Source: Hypomesus transpacificus (lineage: Eukaryota > Chordata > Actinopteri > Osmeriformes > Osmeridae). Taken from it: a stretch of 64,000 nt of DNA. The notes under the pieces are model-generated. The model saw nothing but the letters and a program-made list of their open reading frames with translations, was not told the origin of the DNA and did no database searches. The stretch spans positions 13,256,623 to 13,320,622 of the forward strand of contig NC_061077.1 in NCBI RefSeq assembly GCF_021917145.1. The letters run 5' to 3'. The translations under genes and the position numbers were made by a program. Numbering within the stretch: the stretch's first letter is position 1; the number at the start of each line of letters is the position of its first letter. This document shows, in pieces, positions 45,312 through 58,241 of this stretch.

Positions 45312-45961
45312 CTATGGTTTGTGGAAGTTTCTGTGCAAGTCATCCTTTATGGCATCCATAGTCTATTTATCAGTCTCCTTCTTATAGTATATTCTGTTCT
45401 GATGCTGTGAAAAGTTCTTGGGCCCGAGATATAACACCTGGTAGAGGTTACAGTTGGTTTGAACATGTCTTTCAGTAGTGCCACACTTGTGTTCCAGTTA
45501 ATTCGATACTGTACATCTAACCATAGAAGTGAGTTGTAGGAGGTTCTATTGACATCAGCATGGTTCTGACCTGCTGGTCTCTGGAGATTCGGATAGCTTC
45601 GGTTGGGTCCTTCTTCTTGTAAAAGCAGACATTTTTAATGGGGTTCTCCTTCATCCCATAGTCCATTGTGATGACCTGAGGCAATTTTACACGGGTAAAA
45701 TCATAGGCTGAGTGATAAAGGACCCAGGTCCTCAGACCTAGAATACTTGAACATATATTCTTCCCATCTCAAGGTAATAAATGACATCCAACGTTATGTT
45801 AAGACTATATAACTTAATAAGTCAACATTCCACCAATAAAGACATGTAGAGCAGTATACGTTTTCAAATGTTTTTAAAAAGTCTGGACACTTATGCTGAG
45901 TACAAAGTCATTTGCATCCAGGTTCATGCGTCTCGCCACTTCACGTGCCCAGTCCTCGACC
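45312..45961 (-). pseudogene. Inverted SAMHD1-like C-terminal exons with a stop codon
   Basis: Three exons on the minus strand: about 45961 to 45893 ([20 protein letters not shown]; donor ATAAGT instead of GTAAGT), 45675-45571 (VITMDYGMKENPIKNVCF to RISRDQQ) and 45437-45312 (VLYLGPKNFSQHQNRIYYKK). The last exon has an in-frame TAG after KKETDK. Homology is lost at the 5' side in an A/T run at 45961, so the HD core is absent. It could be the displaced 3' part of copy 3, which lacks just this region. Confidence 0.75.
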
Positions 45962-45970
45962 CGAAAAAAA

Positions 45971-48285
45971 AACTTCTTAGTTGCAAATACTTTTCCCAGG
46001 ACTTAATTATCTTGTTTTCTTAATCTAGGGTTCTTATGCAAATGTAGACCCATATGAAATGTAATGTTTATTTAACAGGAAGGCTAGCAGAGCATATTGA
46101 CAGTACACCTATTCATTTTCTCATGACCTGTTAGCTGTGTTAGAAACCCTTTTAACCCTTCTCAGATCACTGAGCTGTGTAGACATTATAGCACGTTGGG
46201 TCTGTTAATCCGACACATCATACAACACCTGTCCTCTATAAACACAATGACTAGTTACACACCTACATATCCAACACATGCAGCTGCCAAGCGGGGAATA
46301 CATCCTGCTGTTTGTTTATGAGGTTGAAATGTAACCTCTATTAATACAAGTTGTCTGAGGTGAGGTTGTTATTCGTATCTAGAAACACCATGAGTCCTCG
46401 TTTAATGCTGGGTGCTCTGATCTGTAAGTATCTGGTCAGTCTTGGCAGCTCTTTAGAGAGCTGAAAGTCTAGTTTATATTCACATCATTAAGCTTTTCTG
46501 TGTTTGATGTTGTAGAATTGGATTATGGTTTGTGACTGTATTCACTGTTGGGTGAATTCTAAAGCTCCCTTTATGAAAAGGTAACGATAATGGCCGTGTT
46601 TTCCCAGATTCGTTAAGTAGCTCTTAACTTTCAGAGCTTCTTAGGGGCGTTCTAAGAACGCTCTAGAAAGCTCTTAGAACGCTCTAAAGCAGCTTGCACA
46701 CTGCCCCGACAAACGCCGACCAACTCCAACCAACGCCAACTGTCGGATCAGTGTGCGCCGTCAGTCGGTGTTAATCGGTGTTAGTTGGTGTTGGTCGGAT
46801 GGAGTGAGTTTGACATGCCCAGTCGGGTCTGGTGGAGTCGTGGAAAGTCTGACCAGTGTGCGCGGTTTTCCAACTACCTGCAACATTCTGAGAGTATATT
46901 CCCTTGACAACAAGCCCATATTCGCGTGCGCAACGTAACGCTAGTTAAATTGCACATGTCTTGATTCGATAGCGATTGCAGTGTACTTCGTAAAGTGTTC
47001 GGTAATAGACACAGTCCTGGTGATAACCAGGGGTAAGTGGGTGATAACGTTGATCTTGTAACACAATCTTCAACTAACCAAGGTAATTTCACATTGATTC
47101 ATCCAGTACATGTCACACGGAGTAGTGGGGTAGGACCCAAACGCGGGAGTAGGCAAACAGTAACAAAACAAAGGTTTTATTTATCTTAACAGGACAACAC
47201 AGGGTACTCACAGTAACAAGGACAAGACAAAGACTGGACACAAAACAGGAACCGAAATACACAGAACCCAGGTGGACACAATGAGACTAACAAGCACTAA
47301 AACCACTGAACGAGACACAGGTGAAGACAATGACGGACAGGGAAACACTGGGAGAGAAGGCAAAACCTTTTTTTTTTTGTCTGTACTCTTGATGTAGTAA
47401 CACAAAAAAGTTTTTTCTTAGAATCGTTTTTTCTTTCTTAAAATGATGATTTGTGGTGGTCAAAAACAAGATACTTAATGAATAATTAGAATTTGTAATA
47501 ATAAAATGACCACCACTCACCACCAGGGGAGGAGCTAGACTCTCAGTACAATGGGGGTGGAGCTTCATCGCTGGGCCCTCTGCTACCAAGTAATCTTAAA
47601 ATTAAAACATAAAAAAACGGTAAAATGTCTGATGAATGCATTTTATAATGTGTTACTTATTGCGCAAAGTAAGCATTTTTTTGACAAGTATTTATTGACG
47701 AACAAAGAAAACTGTTTGCCAGGCAAGTAAAACATTTTCAACACCACAGACAACGACAGCTGATTGACAGCGATGGTGCAGAACAGGCCAAGTGCGCTCA
47801 ATCGGACGATGAGAAGTACGATGTGAGAGGAGAACACGATGCTACCACACTTCTCCAACTATCTCGTTTTTTTTTTTTACTGCACCCGATTTATATCGAT
47901 TTGTATATTAACTGTACTCCCTTCAAACATTTTGTAAAATTTTGGGAAAAAACTAAAAAGATATTTGAGAAAGAAGCAGACAGAAGGGTTGCATTATGCA
48001 TTTGAGGGTTATACTGTCAAACTGACTGAAGAACGAAATAACAACATAAAACATTGAAGGTAGCGTGGCTCATTGGCTGGTCAATTCCCATGATGCAAGG
48101 CAATTCCCATGATGCAAGTAAATAAAGTTGTAATACAATTTGCTGATAAGTTTGCCGTTTGTTCGAAATACATTTATTTTTAATTTTTATGTGTGCTTAG
48201 AATATCGTTTTTGTTTCGTGGTAATTGCCACTGTTGTGCTGGTTTACCATTGTAACCATGACCTTTGAGATGTAGTAACATATAT
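45971..48285. other. Gene-poor stretch with hairpin and repeat fragments
   Basis: No supported gene. Bases 46690-46870 form an imperfect inverted repeat of cgccgaccaactcc / ggttagttggtgttggtcgg type, probably a small inverted-repeat element. Bases 47028-47150 repeat the 3' flank of copy 1 (13785-13905). Bases 47160-47375 match, reversed, 16865-17050. The remainder is AT-rich. Confidence 0.5.
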
Positions 48286-48289
48286 TTCA

Positions 48290-48800
48290 AATCAAATGTA
48301 TTTGTATAGCCCTTTTTACATGCAAGCATGTCACAGAGGGCTTCACATATTCCCATAGAACTGCCCCTCAACCAACCTAAACCCTCAAGGAAGACAAGGA
48401 AAAACTCCCAACAGGAGAAAAATTGAAGAAACTTTGGGAGGAGCAATTCAGAGAGGGATCCCCTCCTCCAGAGACGGTTGGTGAGAGAGAGGAGCAGAAC
48501 ACAGGCTAAACACAGTCATACAGTGTCAATGGGTTTTGAAACACCAAAATCCATTGTTCAACTTTATAGATGTAGGACAGGACCAGGAGACTCGCTGTTG
48601 GCCGTCATGGAGACTGGTTTCCGGTTGACGACCAGTTCCAGCATTGGCCGACCAACGACCAGGCAGGTGCTGACAGCTCAAACCCCCCCACACCACAGGG
48701 GATGTGTGTGTGCTGGGGGCAGAGAGGGGGCAGAGAGGGGAGAGCAGGGATTAGAGAATGCCAGGAGCAGCAAACAGTTGCAGTCATAATAGAATGAGAT
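48290..48800 (+). repeat. Dispersed teleost repeat
   Basis: Contains 'aaatgtatttgtatagccct' and a long non-coding body with G-rich and C-rich stretches, typical of high-copy fish repeats. The family was not identified. Confidence 0.45.
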
Positions 48801-49067
48801 CCCCACCTGTCAAGTGTGGACTAGTGCAGCAATTTAACAAAGTAAAAAGGGGTATTTTGCATATATATATATATCAGTAATAGCTTCGATCAGCTGGCAG
48901 TCTGCAGTGTTACTTGGCAAGGGTATCCGTTCCCGTCAAGTGACGCAAGATCAGCAGCGTTTGAGGGGCCCTTAATTGGCATGGGGCCCTGGTGCGGCCG
49001 CACCCACGCTATCTCTGCTACTGCCCACCATATCAGTTCACTACTGCGGTTCATTTCAATCCCCAAA

Positions 49068-49139
49068 ATGAGTTGCTCCAAATGCTCAACTCCGGCGAGG
49101 CACAACACGATTGACTGCCAGTTCAGTGTGGCAGGAAAG
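49068..49139 (+). CDS. Probable first exon of SAMHD1-like copy 3
   Basis: Encodes 24 residues: MSCSKCSTPARHNTIDCQF then SVAGK, with donor gtacat in phase 0, compatible with the HD exon at 52243. It is homologous to exon 17944-18030 of copy 2 but five codons shorter in the variable middle. Conservation is strongest at both ends (MSCSKCSTP and CQF.V.GK), which suggests coding constraint. The fold is unknown. Confidence 0.58.
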
Positions 49140-49519
49140 GTACATATAGCCTCCTTTCTTGAGAGAAACTTTACTAGCGTAAAGAAGACATTCCAATACT
49201 GTGTTGAGAGGAGTGTTATGCAATGATTATGTTTTAGTATAAAAAAAATAGGTAAAGATGCTGTGCAAAATGGTATGTGGAAAACTCCATAGGCCTAAGT
49301 GAATAGCAATAGAAACAGAAAGATGAAATAGAGGCTGTCTAGGTGTGATGTTGAAATGAGAGAGTGGTGATGAAAATAAAAGAAAGAAAGGAATAAGATT
49401 GAGTAAAGGAAAACCACAATTTTCGTCTTTAAAGTCAGAATCCGCAGGTAGGCAAACGGTGGCACATCGTTTTCTACAAATTATTTTCATTTATATACTA
49501 TAGACATTTTTATATTGGG

Positions 49520-50040
49520 CAGGATTCTAAGACACTGTTACCACCCATCCTTCAGTCTCTTTACTCTGTTGCCTTCTGGCAGGCGTTACTGCAGCATCCG
49601 GTCTCGCACATGCAGACTGGACAACAGTTTCTATCCAAGGGCCATCAGGCTTCTGAATGGACATTGATATGGACATTGTTTCACTTCATACTAGTCACCT
49701 TACACACTGTCACTTTCAGCTACTGGTTGCACTATCAGTAATATTGCACTATTGTACTTCACTGTACTTAACTTAGTTAAGAATAGGTTTATAGGGTTAG
49801 CAATAGGTTATTATGTGTATTGAGGGTTACTGTATTATTTATATTTATCTGTATATTTAGGAGGTTTACGTATTCAAGCTTAGCATAGATGTAATTTATG
49901 TTCTTATAATTTGTGTACTTATATGTTATGTTATGCCAGGTGCTTGCGTTGTCTTGTCTTAAGAATTTCAGTGCCCAGTCTGACCTTGTGTTGATCTGTG
50001 CATCTGACAATAAAAGCCTTGAACTTGAACTTGGCCGGAC
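49520..50040 (+). mobile_element. LINE 3' end, clade uncertain
   Basis: A degenerate reading HPSFSLFTLLPSGRRYCSIR followed by YPRAIRLLN, then 3' UTR ending in 'ctgacaataaaagccttgaacttgaac', is a very common 3' end of fish non-LTR retrotransposons. Only the 3' end is present, inside the first intron of copy 3. Confidence 0.6.
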
Positions 50041-50824
50041 AACCAAAAACAACCAAAGCTTAACCCTCATATACCCTGCTTTACTCCAGCATATTTAACA
50101 TTCAAGTCCTACATTGTATGTTAAATTGAATACAGACAAGAATAAACTACTGTAATAAACAACCATCAAAGCAAAATTGTAACTTTTAAACTTTATCTAG
50201 ATATGTAATTTGTAAAGTAATCTGAAAAAAAGAATGATTGATTATTAGTGATTTTGCATGTATGTTTAAAACAAAAATCCAATCAAGTATATTGCACATT
50301 AATGTACACCTCGTCAGGCATTATCCCTTACTAAACCTACAGCCATTGTCTTTCAATATGAAAGTAGCCTCGATAGAGACCTTGGTCTCAGTATGACCCC
50401 CTGTCAAAACAATGTTAAAAATAATGTTGAATAAATGTAATTCAAATTTAGATTTTAATTTGCACACAATGTCAAATGAATGGTGTTTACATTGAACTAG
50501 AACACCAAAGCCTATACAGCCAGCACCTGATTTGGCTCATGCTATACTCGGGTCTTATAAGACACCCGGTAGAGCTAGTTTATGTCTAGGTGTAGGGAGC
50601 CATATAAAATAAACCGCAAACACCGAATTTTAAAGAATAGGCTAAATATGTTTATTTTACAGCAACACTCAAGAGAACAAGAGGAAAAAAAACGAACGGT
50701 GCCAAAGAAAAGTAGGTCTAATTTATCAAAAAAAAGCCCTAACCACGTAAACCAGAAACAGCCCTAAATAAAATACGTGTACCACTCGTTTTAACTTGAT
50801 TTGTAACAGAGATGTTACAACATG

Positions 50825-51150
50825 ACGACACTGTACCATGGGCAGCTACCTATCCCCTCGTCACTGGGTGATGAACCAAATGAACCAAAAATCACTATAC
50901 CGGGTAAAGTAGAATAAAACAGCAACAAAGTATAGCCTACATGTACGAACAGAAGTATTTGGAAAACAGGAAGAAAAAAAACGAAAGTTTCCGGTCACGC
51001 AGAACAGACACGGTATGAGTAACGAGTCGACTCACGAACGGAAGACAGGTCAAGTCTGAAAGAGAGACAGACAGACATCACAAGGACATGCGCACTGTGA
51101 CAATGATTGGGGTTTGACCAGCCAATCACAAAGGGACACTTGATTAAAGA
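50825..51150 (+). promoter_or_regulatory. Conserved ISRE-like/CCAAT block upstream of copy 3 HD exon
   Basis: GAAAAAAAACGAAAGTTTCC at 50973-50992 keeps the ACGAAAGTTTCC core seen in copy 1. ATTGG at 51106-51110 and CCAAT at 51122-51126 follow. Same caveat as copy 2: it may be an intronic enhancer or an alternative promoter. Confidence 0.42.
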
Positions 51151-51698
51151 ATGAGAGGGGGAGAAACAAGAGGGAGACAAAACCATAACACACACAACAA
51201 TAAGGACACATACAAGTACAGGTGTGTCCGTAACATCAGGGCATGGCGTGACAGTAGGAGCAAAATATTTGCTACCTTGGAGGGGCGGTTCTAGGGGGGG
51301 TGGGGGCAGTGTCCCTGTGACAACAAGCTTGGACCCCCTTGTGGCCCCCCTACATGTAGAGTCTTAGTAATTATAAACATGGCATTTTGCCCGTTAATGT
51401 GTGAAGAGATGAAGAAAACTATTTGACAACAATAATGTTTCATGTAACTGGCCCCTCTGACAGTACAAATGGCCCCAGCTTGGCCCCCCCAGTTGAAATG
51501 GTCTAGAAACTCTCCTGCTACCTTCCTGTCTTTGTTTCGGAGAAAAGGCTACATCTTTTTCAAGTAGATTTTCAAGACGATCTTTGGAGGTCAACAGAAG
51601 CAGATGGTGTTTTCCACGCTCCCGTGAAGGTCTGCTCGGATTCGGGCTTCGAGCATGGCAGTATCCGATCTCCTCTTCATATGTGGCATGACTAAGGC

Positions 51699-51716
51699 AT
51701 GCCCCAGCTTTCTCAG
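51699..51716 (+). CDS. Candidate six-codon alternative first exon of copy 3
   Basis: ATGCCCCAGCTTTCTCAG (MPQLSQ) with donor GTAGAT in phase 0, conserved with 4488-4505. It would give a SAM-less protein starting just before VFNDP. Weak evidence because it is short. Confidence 0.22.
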
Positions 51717-52242
51717 GTAGATTCGGCAACGTCAGCCATGTTTTGGAAAGTTCCAATTTGGAAAGTTCCCCATCCAGATGATGATCAACATCCACTATGT
51801 TCGTAATGAGGCCTGGACTTTGACGTCGGTCCATCCGTATGATCTTCTGTTCTCCATGTTGAAAAGAAGAACCCATGCTCCAGCCATGCCTGGCCAGGGA
51901 CAAGGGCAGGAAAACAATCTGTTTTAAATGTTTTTATGTGTTTTGACGTGTGTTTGCTGCCGCAGATATTGCCATTGACACATCAGTTGATGCACTCAAA
52001 CGCTTATGCCAGTACTCGACTAATCCAAAAGGTTCGGAGCTGTACATTTCTAATTCCAGGTGAAAAGTTCCTACGGTTGAAACGTTGACTTGCAAGTTGG
52101 GGGTCATGGTGTTTCCCAGCTGGTCCCATGGTGTTGTTTAGAGTTGTTCAAACGTCTGTTATTATTCCACCACCACAATTGACGTTGGATGAATAAAAGT
52201 GTCGGATGATAATTATTCCTTCTTTTGTTTCAACTCTTTCAG

Positions 52243-55174
52243 GTGTTCAACGATCCCATACATGGGCTTGTGCCAATGCACCCTCTGCTGGTCCGCATCA
52301 TTGACACACCTCAGTTCCAGAGGCTTCGCTACATCAAGCAGCTTGGAGGGGTCTGCTACGTCTATTCTGGGGCGTCCCACACCCGCTTTGAACACTCCAT
52401 AGGGTAGGACATTCAAATGATTTGGTGATACTGGATGATTTAGGTCTTGTTTTGTGCTTACTGCTAACTGTGTGTGTGTATTGGTCTAGAGTGAGTCACC
52501 TGGCAGGGAGACTGGTCAAGGAGCTGAAAGAGCAGCAGCCAGAACTTGAAATCACTTGCAGAGACTTCCTCTGTGTGCAGATTGCTGGCCTCTGCCACGA
52601 CCTGGGTGAGGAAAACACACACACTCAACCTTGTACACTCACTATGAACTGAACTGCAGAGTTCCATTTCAAGGTGTGGCAGAAAGTGGTGAAGATGATA
52701 TGTTGTTTTCACTCACTCTCTTTCCCACTGGGTCATACAAGACTCTTTCTGACTTGAATACGTTTTGGGCTCACCTGTGAGGAAGCTCATGTTATTTCTC
52801 AAGATATATTTAAACCCCTTTCTTTCACACACAAATACAAATACACTCATGTTTTTCCATCTTGAGTTAACAATCTCTCTTTCTCTACCTCCAACATATA
52901 TTTTTTTTACCAGGACATGGCCCTTTCTCCCATTTGTTTGATGGGATGTTTATCCCCAAAGTCATTGTTGGAAGTACATGGAAGGTAAAAACAGTTCTGT
53001 CTCCCTTTCTCCATCAAAACCCCCCAACTCAATATTCATTATAATACACGGGCAAACATTTATGGGAATGCACTGGCTTTATTTGTGTATCCTGTTGTTG
53101 CCAACTGAATAGGTTCTTAAAGCCAGTGATTCACAAATGTTTAATAATGACTGAAGCAATTGCAAATATCTGGTCTTCTATACAAATTGGTTTAATGATT
53201 TCTGCATGATTATTTTAGGGCAGATATATTTGCATTCACAACAACAAAATGTGACCCATTTCAAGTTAGGACAGGGATCCAGCCCCATAATGCTAAACTG
53301 TTCAGGTGCAGGAAACCATTCTGCTGTGGATTCTCTGTATTTTGGTTGTCATGGTGAAGAACTGAATAAAAAAATACATTTGTCTTACAAATCTATGTCA
53401 GCAAGATGTGTGTATGTGCATATGGGTTCCACTTCGTTCACCAGAATCTTCTTTTCTTCAGCATGAGGATGCGTCCGTCGCCATGTTTGACTACCTTGTC
53501 TCCAACAATACATTGGAGATGGAGCAGCATGGTCTGGTCCTGCCTGAAGACCTGGACTTCATCAAGGAACAAATTACTGGACCGATTGACAAAACCCCTG
53601 GGAAGGTATCAGTGACAGCAGTCAGTTTTGTTACAATAAATGTTGTCAAAAATAGGAACACTTTAATGAATATTATGATGATAATACAAGTCCTGTCCAA
53701 GCTGGTAAATATTTAGTGATTTTATGTGAAAAACTTTTATAAACGGGGGTGCCTGTCTCTTCTCCTACTACTCCCTTCTTCCCCTCTCAAACACAAGGTT
53801 CCTATCCAGGAATACATAGGCTTGTTAATTATACAAGTTAACATGAGCCAAAACATGGTTGAATGGCCCTTAATTGAATTGGATCAGATTGATCGCTTTA
53901 AATGTTTAACGCCTCTTTATGCATGATTGATATAACTTATTTTGACTTCTTATTTAATGGCTTTGCTTGATTTAGTGGGTAACTGGGTGAACACAATATT
54001 ACATGATGATATGTTTTCAATGTCCTTGGCTGTTTTAGCTGTATAAAACAGGAAATATCAACATTTTACAAACATTTGTTTTGGATGATTCTGGGTATTC
54101 TGAAATCGAATTGAGTATTTTTACTCAGTCCTCCAATAATGAGTGGGGAAACAAAGGCAACCACAAGACAAGGAGACGCAACACATTTAGGACTATTATT
54201 ATAATGTCATTTATCACCCAAACACACTCACAAATTCTCTTCCACACGCAAAAGAAAACAGCACATGTATCAAAAATTAATGGTCTCTTACTATTACATT
54301 CTGTAGCTCAGTTTGATTGTAGCTCTCTATGACAGTACGACAGTTGACAGGTCAACTTTCACAATTTTTGATTTTGTTTGCACTCCATATCATTGTGTCA
54401 ATTAAATCAACCTAATACCTAGTTAGCTATGTTCTATTATGTAGACATAACTTTCATAAATGAGTGACCTTTAAATTGAACTATGAACACATCTATTGCT
54501 CACTTTATTCAAAGTAGAGTGAAACACAACATATGAAGAGGCAACAGATTTAAGGGAAATTAAACAAGTGTAGGCTATCAGCTGGCTATTTTGCTAGACA
54601 CACTGTCAGCCTAATTTGCCCATAATCAGTCTTAAGACACCCCACAGAGGTCATTGAGCATTGTTTTCTGCTGTTTCCAGTGGCCTTACAAAGGCAGACC
54701 AGTGGAGAAGTCTTTCCTGTATGATATCATAGCCAATAAAAGAAACGGTGTTGATGTTGATAAATGGGACTACTTTGCCAGGTATGTCATGCTTTCAACC
54801 ACTTGTTTGTCAAAGTCGTTCATAGGTCTTTGAAATGGCATTCCTAAACACGTTCTTATCAATTGTCTTCTTTCAAACACACAGGGACTCCTACTACCTA
54901 GGTCTTCAGAGTAACTTTGACCATGACCGCTTTATCAAATTTGCCCGAGTCTGTAAGGTGGATGGGAAGTCTCAAATCTGTACCAGAGACAAGGTGCTAC
55001 TTGTAGCCAGGCTAACCCTTTATGTTCAAATAGGGTATGACTTGTACAGGTTCACTGTACTGATGTGTCTCTCTCTCAACAGGAAGTGGACAACCTGTAT
55101 GACATGTTCCACACCAGATTCAGCCTCCACAGACGAGCCTACCAGCACAAAGTGGTAGAAGCCATTCAGCTCAT
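52243..55174 (+). CDS. SAMHD1-like copy 3: HD core intact, C-terminal exons lost
   Basis: Exons: 52243-52403, 52490-52605, 52914-52984, 53462-53605, 54681-54781, 54885-54993, 55083-55174. All are open with good splice sites. Active-site residues are kept: RFEHS, LCHDLG, GHGPFSH, HEDAS at the start of the fourth exon, DVDKWDY and AYQHK. Against copy 1 the fourth exon is two codons shorter. Homology continues into the next intron and stops at about 55398, directly before where the exon starting IADALV should be. The C-lobe (equivalent of 10160-13630) is therefore missing here. The family needs the C-lobe for stable tetramers, so the product is probably inactive or regulatory, if expressed. Confidence 0.8.
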
Positions 55175-55439
55175 GTGAGTATTGTGCTGCAGGGGCTCAC
55201 ATACAGCTTCATGTGGGAAGTCAAATTTATAAATAGAGGGTGGAGACCACCGTTCAATCAATTAATATTAATAGAGCATGTTTAAATACAACCATGATTG
55301 AACAAAGTGCTGTACAAGAAGTAAAATAAAAGTTCACTCTTAGATGTAATTGCTACATTGTGACACAAATGTTTTCTTGTCACCTTCAATTTGATTTGGA
55401 AACCATCTCAGGTGACTTATCTGTCCTTGCCATGTACAA

Positions 55440-55610
55440 CCTAAAGATCTAAAACAAAAGGGCCCGGGAACTCCTCGGGGTCCCCCAGGAAGAACTGGTG
55501 GAAGTGGCCGGGGAGAGGGAAGTCTGGGCCTCCCTGATTAGGTTGCTGCCCCCGCGACCCGACTCCTGGACAAGCGGCAGATGATGGATGGATGGAAAAC
55601 AAAAGGGTGC
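55440..55610 (+). mobile_element. Non-LTR retrotransposon 3' end
   Basis: Reads RARELLGVPQEELVEVAGER then SLIRLLPPRPD and ends in 'gatggatggatgg', a frequent fish LINE 3' end. It lies just after the point where copy 3 homology breaks off. Clade not assigned. Confidence 0.55.
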
Positions 55611-57278
55611 TATTCAGATTATCCCTTCTGAGGAAAGCCATTGCAGTTTTTATACTTTTTATATGTTGGGGTACCTATAAAAGGGGGTAGGGATGTGTCT
55701 CATCTTGGACCTACAAGCCCTAAACAGTCACTTGACTGATGATTGATCAATATTTATTGAATGTTGATGCACTTAGCCCCTGTTACATTATGTAACAGGC
55801 AACTGGTTTACCTTCGTTGACCTGAATGATTTTCTTATATACCCTCCACACAGGAGAATTCTAAGTTTCCCCTAATGTGGGATTTAGGAACATGGAGTGT
55901 GGGGCCAACCTTATTTGGGCGCACTTTAGCCAATCACGCACTGGCCTGTGAGAGACTAAAAGTGCTCCTCCAGAGAGTCATGGCGACTGTACAGTGCTAA
56001 AAATGCAACTCACAGATACCTTTATGATGGCAAATGATGTTGATCAAGCCTGGTGGGAAGTCACATGCAGTTCCGTTTCAGTGTCCTGTTTCAGCTGTGT
56101 TGACTTTCTCACAGGAATTATTGGATCACACCATAAAAGTGTATTTAGCAGTAACTATGTCTTGTCATGTTGACTTAAATGTTACAGTAGTGGCTCAACA
56201 AACACATGCCAGTTGGTTCATGAAGGGTGTGATCTGGGGTTCAGTCATAATCTAACATAATCAAAAGTTTGTACACCACACCATGTGCACCATGATAATG
56301 AACTTGGTCTTCACCTAAATTGTGTACATATTTCATCCATCCAGTGTATAATGGATTTGTAAAGCTGTAGCTAACCCAGAACAATCTATTCCATTGATTG
56401 AGTTTTTACCTTAATATGTTCAGTAATTTGTATCTTAAATTCTACAATATATGTATCAACCCCATTATGTTGACTGATATGAATAATTCGATACACTTAA
56501 AAAAAGTATTTCTTTGGTTCATTGTTAGTCTTTCAAGTGGACACAAACAGCCTTAAACAACGTTTTTTGAAAGATGGGCAAAGAACCTTTCTCTCAGTTC
56601 CCATTTCTATATTTTGTCCAGACTGTACATGGAGTCCAGGTTGTAATTGTAGTGTGAGTGTCTGCACTGGAGCCCAGACTGCTGCATGGCAGAGGACCAG
56701 AGGGACTTCCCTTTCAAAGGGAATCCCGTCAAGTCGCTGCTACACAGACATTGGACACATGGGATGTCAAAACTTGTTACAGTTGGTCAAATCTAGGCCA
56801 GTTATTAAAAGGACAAGCATATCCACATCAGTTCAGGACCGGGTTGGTCAGTAAAGGAACAACAGCAAGAGGCCTTAATTGTATTTTTCTAAAATATTAA
56901 CAAGTATGTATAGACACCCTTCTCAATTACACTAAACAAGCACTTGCTATGGCCTACCATATAAATGCACAATTTCTAAAACTAAATGACTAATTATTAT
57001 TATTTATAAGCGATTTTACTATGATTATGACCACGATTATGATTATTACTATTATTATTATTATTATTATTATGGGAAGGCCATAGCACTTGACCAGCTG
57101 AATAACTCCACAATAATAAAAACAAATCTAAAAATTAAATAAAAAAGTGTAATGCACACATAAAAACTACTTTAATGACCTGAGACCTTTATAATATTGC
57201 ATATTTACAAAAACAATACCAAAGCCTGTTTAAGGAGAGCCTGCCCACTCCCTATTAAGCCCCATTGTACCGAATTTT
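55611..57278. other. Intergenic stretch, no gene recognised
   Basis: AT-rich DNA with a short (att)n run near 57045-57075. Two open stretches of about 70-110 codons show no domain or splice context. Confidence 0.5.
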
Positions 57279-58007
57279 GTTGCAGTTCCACCAGAGTTCC
57301 ACTGGGAGTGATCGCGGTCGAGTGCAAAATGAATGGGAGTCTATGGAGCTAAACGTCTAAATTTGTCGCTTTCGCCTGATTGTCATTGATAAATCTCAGA
57401 TTTGATTATAGTTTTTGCATGTTCAACATGGATTACAGGTCAAAAGTTGAATGAACGAGTACTTATGTCCTTTTGATTTCTTACAGGGTAAGTCGTTGTT
57501 GCCCATAACACGCTAGCATTCTGCTAACGAATGTTGATTGGTTAGTGAAGGACTGACTACGACCAGAGATCCCGCTTGATGGCATCCGAAGCAGAACCAG
57601 AATGTCAGAGCATTAGCAACATTAGCAACAACATTAGCAAGCCAAAACTCTTTCTAGTATGTGTATTGACAGGGAGAGCCTAACCTGTCAGCTGTGTTGT
57701 CGATGCCTCGAGAGTAAAGTGGAAGTAACCAGAGCTTGCCGTCAAGCAGTAGCTCTGGTCGTACGATGTGTATGACGTCAATGCCATTTTCAAAGGCTTT
57801 TTAGAACAGAAAGGCGACTTTAAAAAAATCTAACACCCAGTGGTGTGTATTTCTTTTGCCTTCCCTTTCGATTTCAGAATTCAAATTACTAGAAAAAAAA
57901 TCATATCCTAAGAAAAGTGGATTTTGAGGGGTATAGCTCCATAGACCTCCATTCATTCTGCACTCGACCGTTAGCGCCCTCATATGGAACTTGAGTGGAA
58001 CTGCAAC
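57279..58007. mobile_element. MITE-like element with about 72-bp terminal inverted repeats
   Basis: The left end (gttgcagttccaccagagtt to tctatggagct, to about 57351) pairs with the right end (agctccatagacctccattc to gtggaactgcaac, from about 57936). Non-coding interior of about 580 bp. Sequence next to the right end ('ccagttcagaacccggaagt') also occurs near 26315-26335. Confidence 0.65.
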
Positions 58008-58241
58008 CAGTTCAGAACCCGGAAGTTTCCCGAGAGTGGGAGTTCTCTCTTTATTATACATTCTCTGACAATACATATCCATGCATGGACCAGAATGAAT
58101 TGTCTTCAGCTGCGGTAACAGCCCGCCCATCCAGGCTACCCATAGGCCTACGTCAGAACCCAGGCTATAAGAGCCGGGCTTGACGTCAGCAATTTTTTTT
58201 TTAGAAATTCACTGCAAGCAATTATAAGTACGGTCAAACCA

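Larger units (their letters stand above)
43278..45970 (-). repeat. Inverted block paralogous to the SAMHD1-like 3' half
   Basis: Read in reverse, this block follows copies 1 and 2 from the exon at 10604/24414 through the last intron. The intron landmarks at 44150-44230 and 45100-45300 match, in reverse, 25170-25470. A Harbinger-like element (43440-43875) sits at the same position as in copy 1, and a Tc1/mariner element (44238-45001) was inserted later. Confidence 0.75.

Noticed and set aside
46389..46424. Possible signal-peptide exon MSPRLMLGALI followed by GTAAGT
   Set aside because: No downstream receptor-type exon is visible and the exon is too short to trust.
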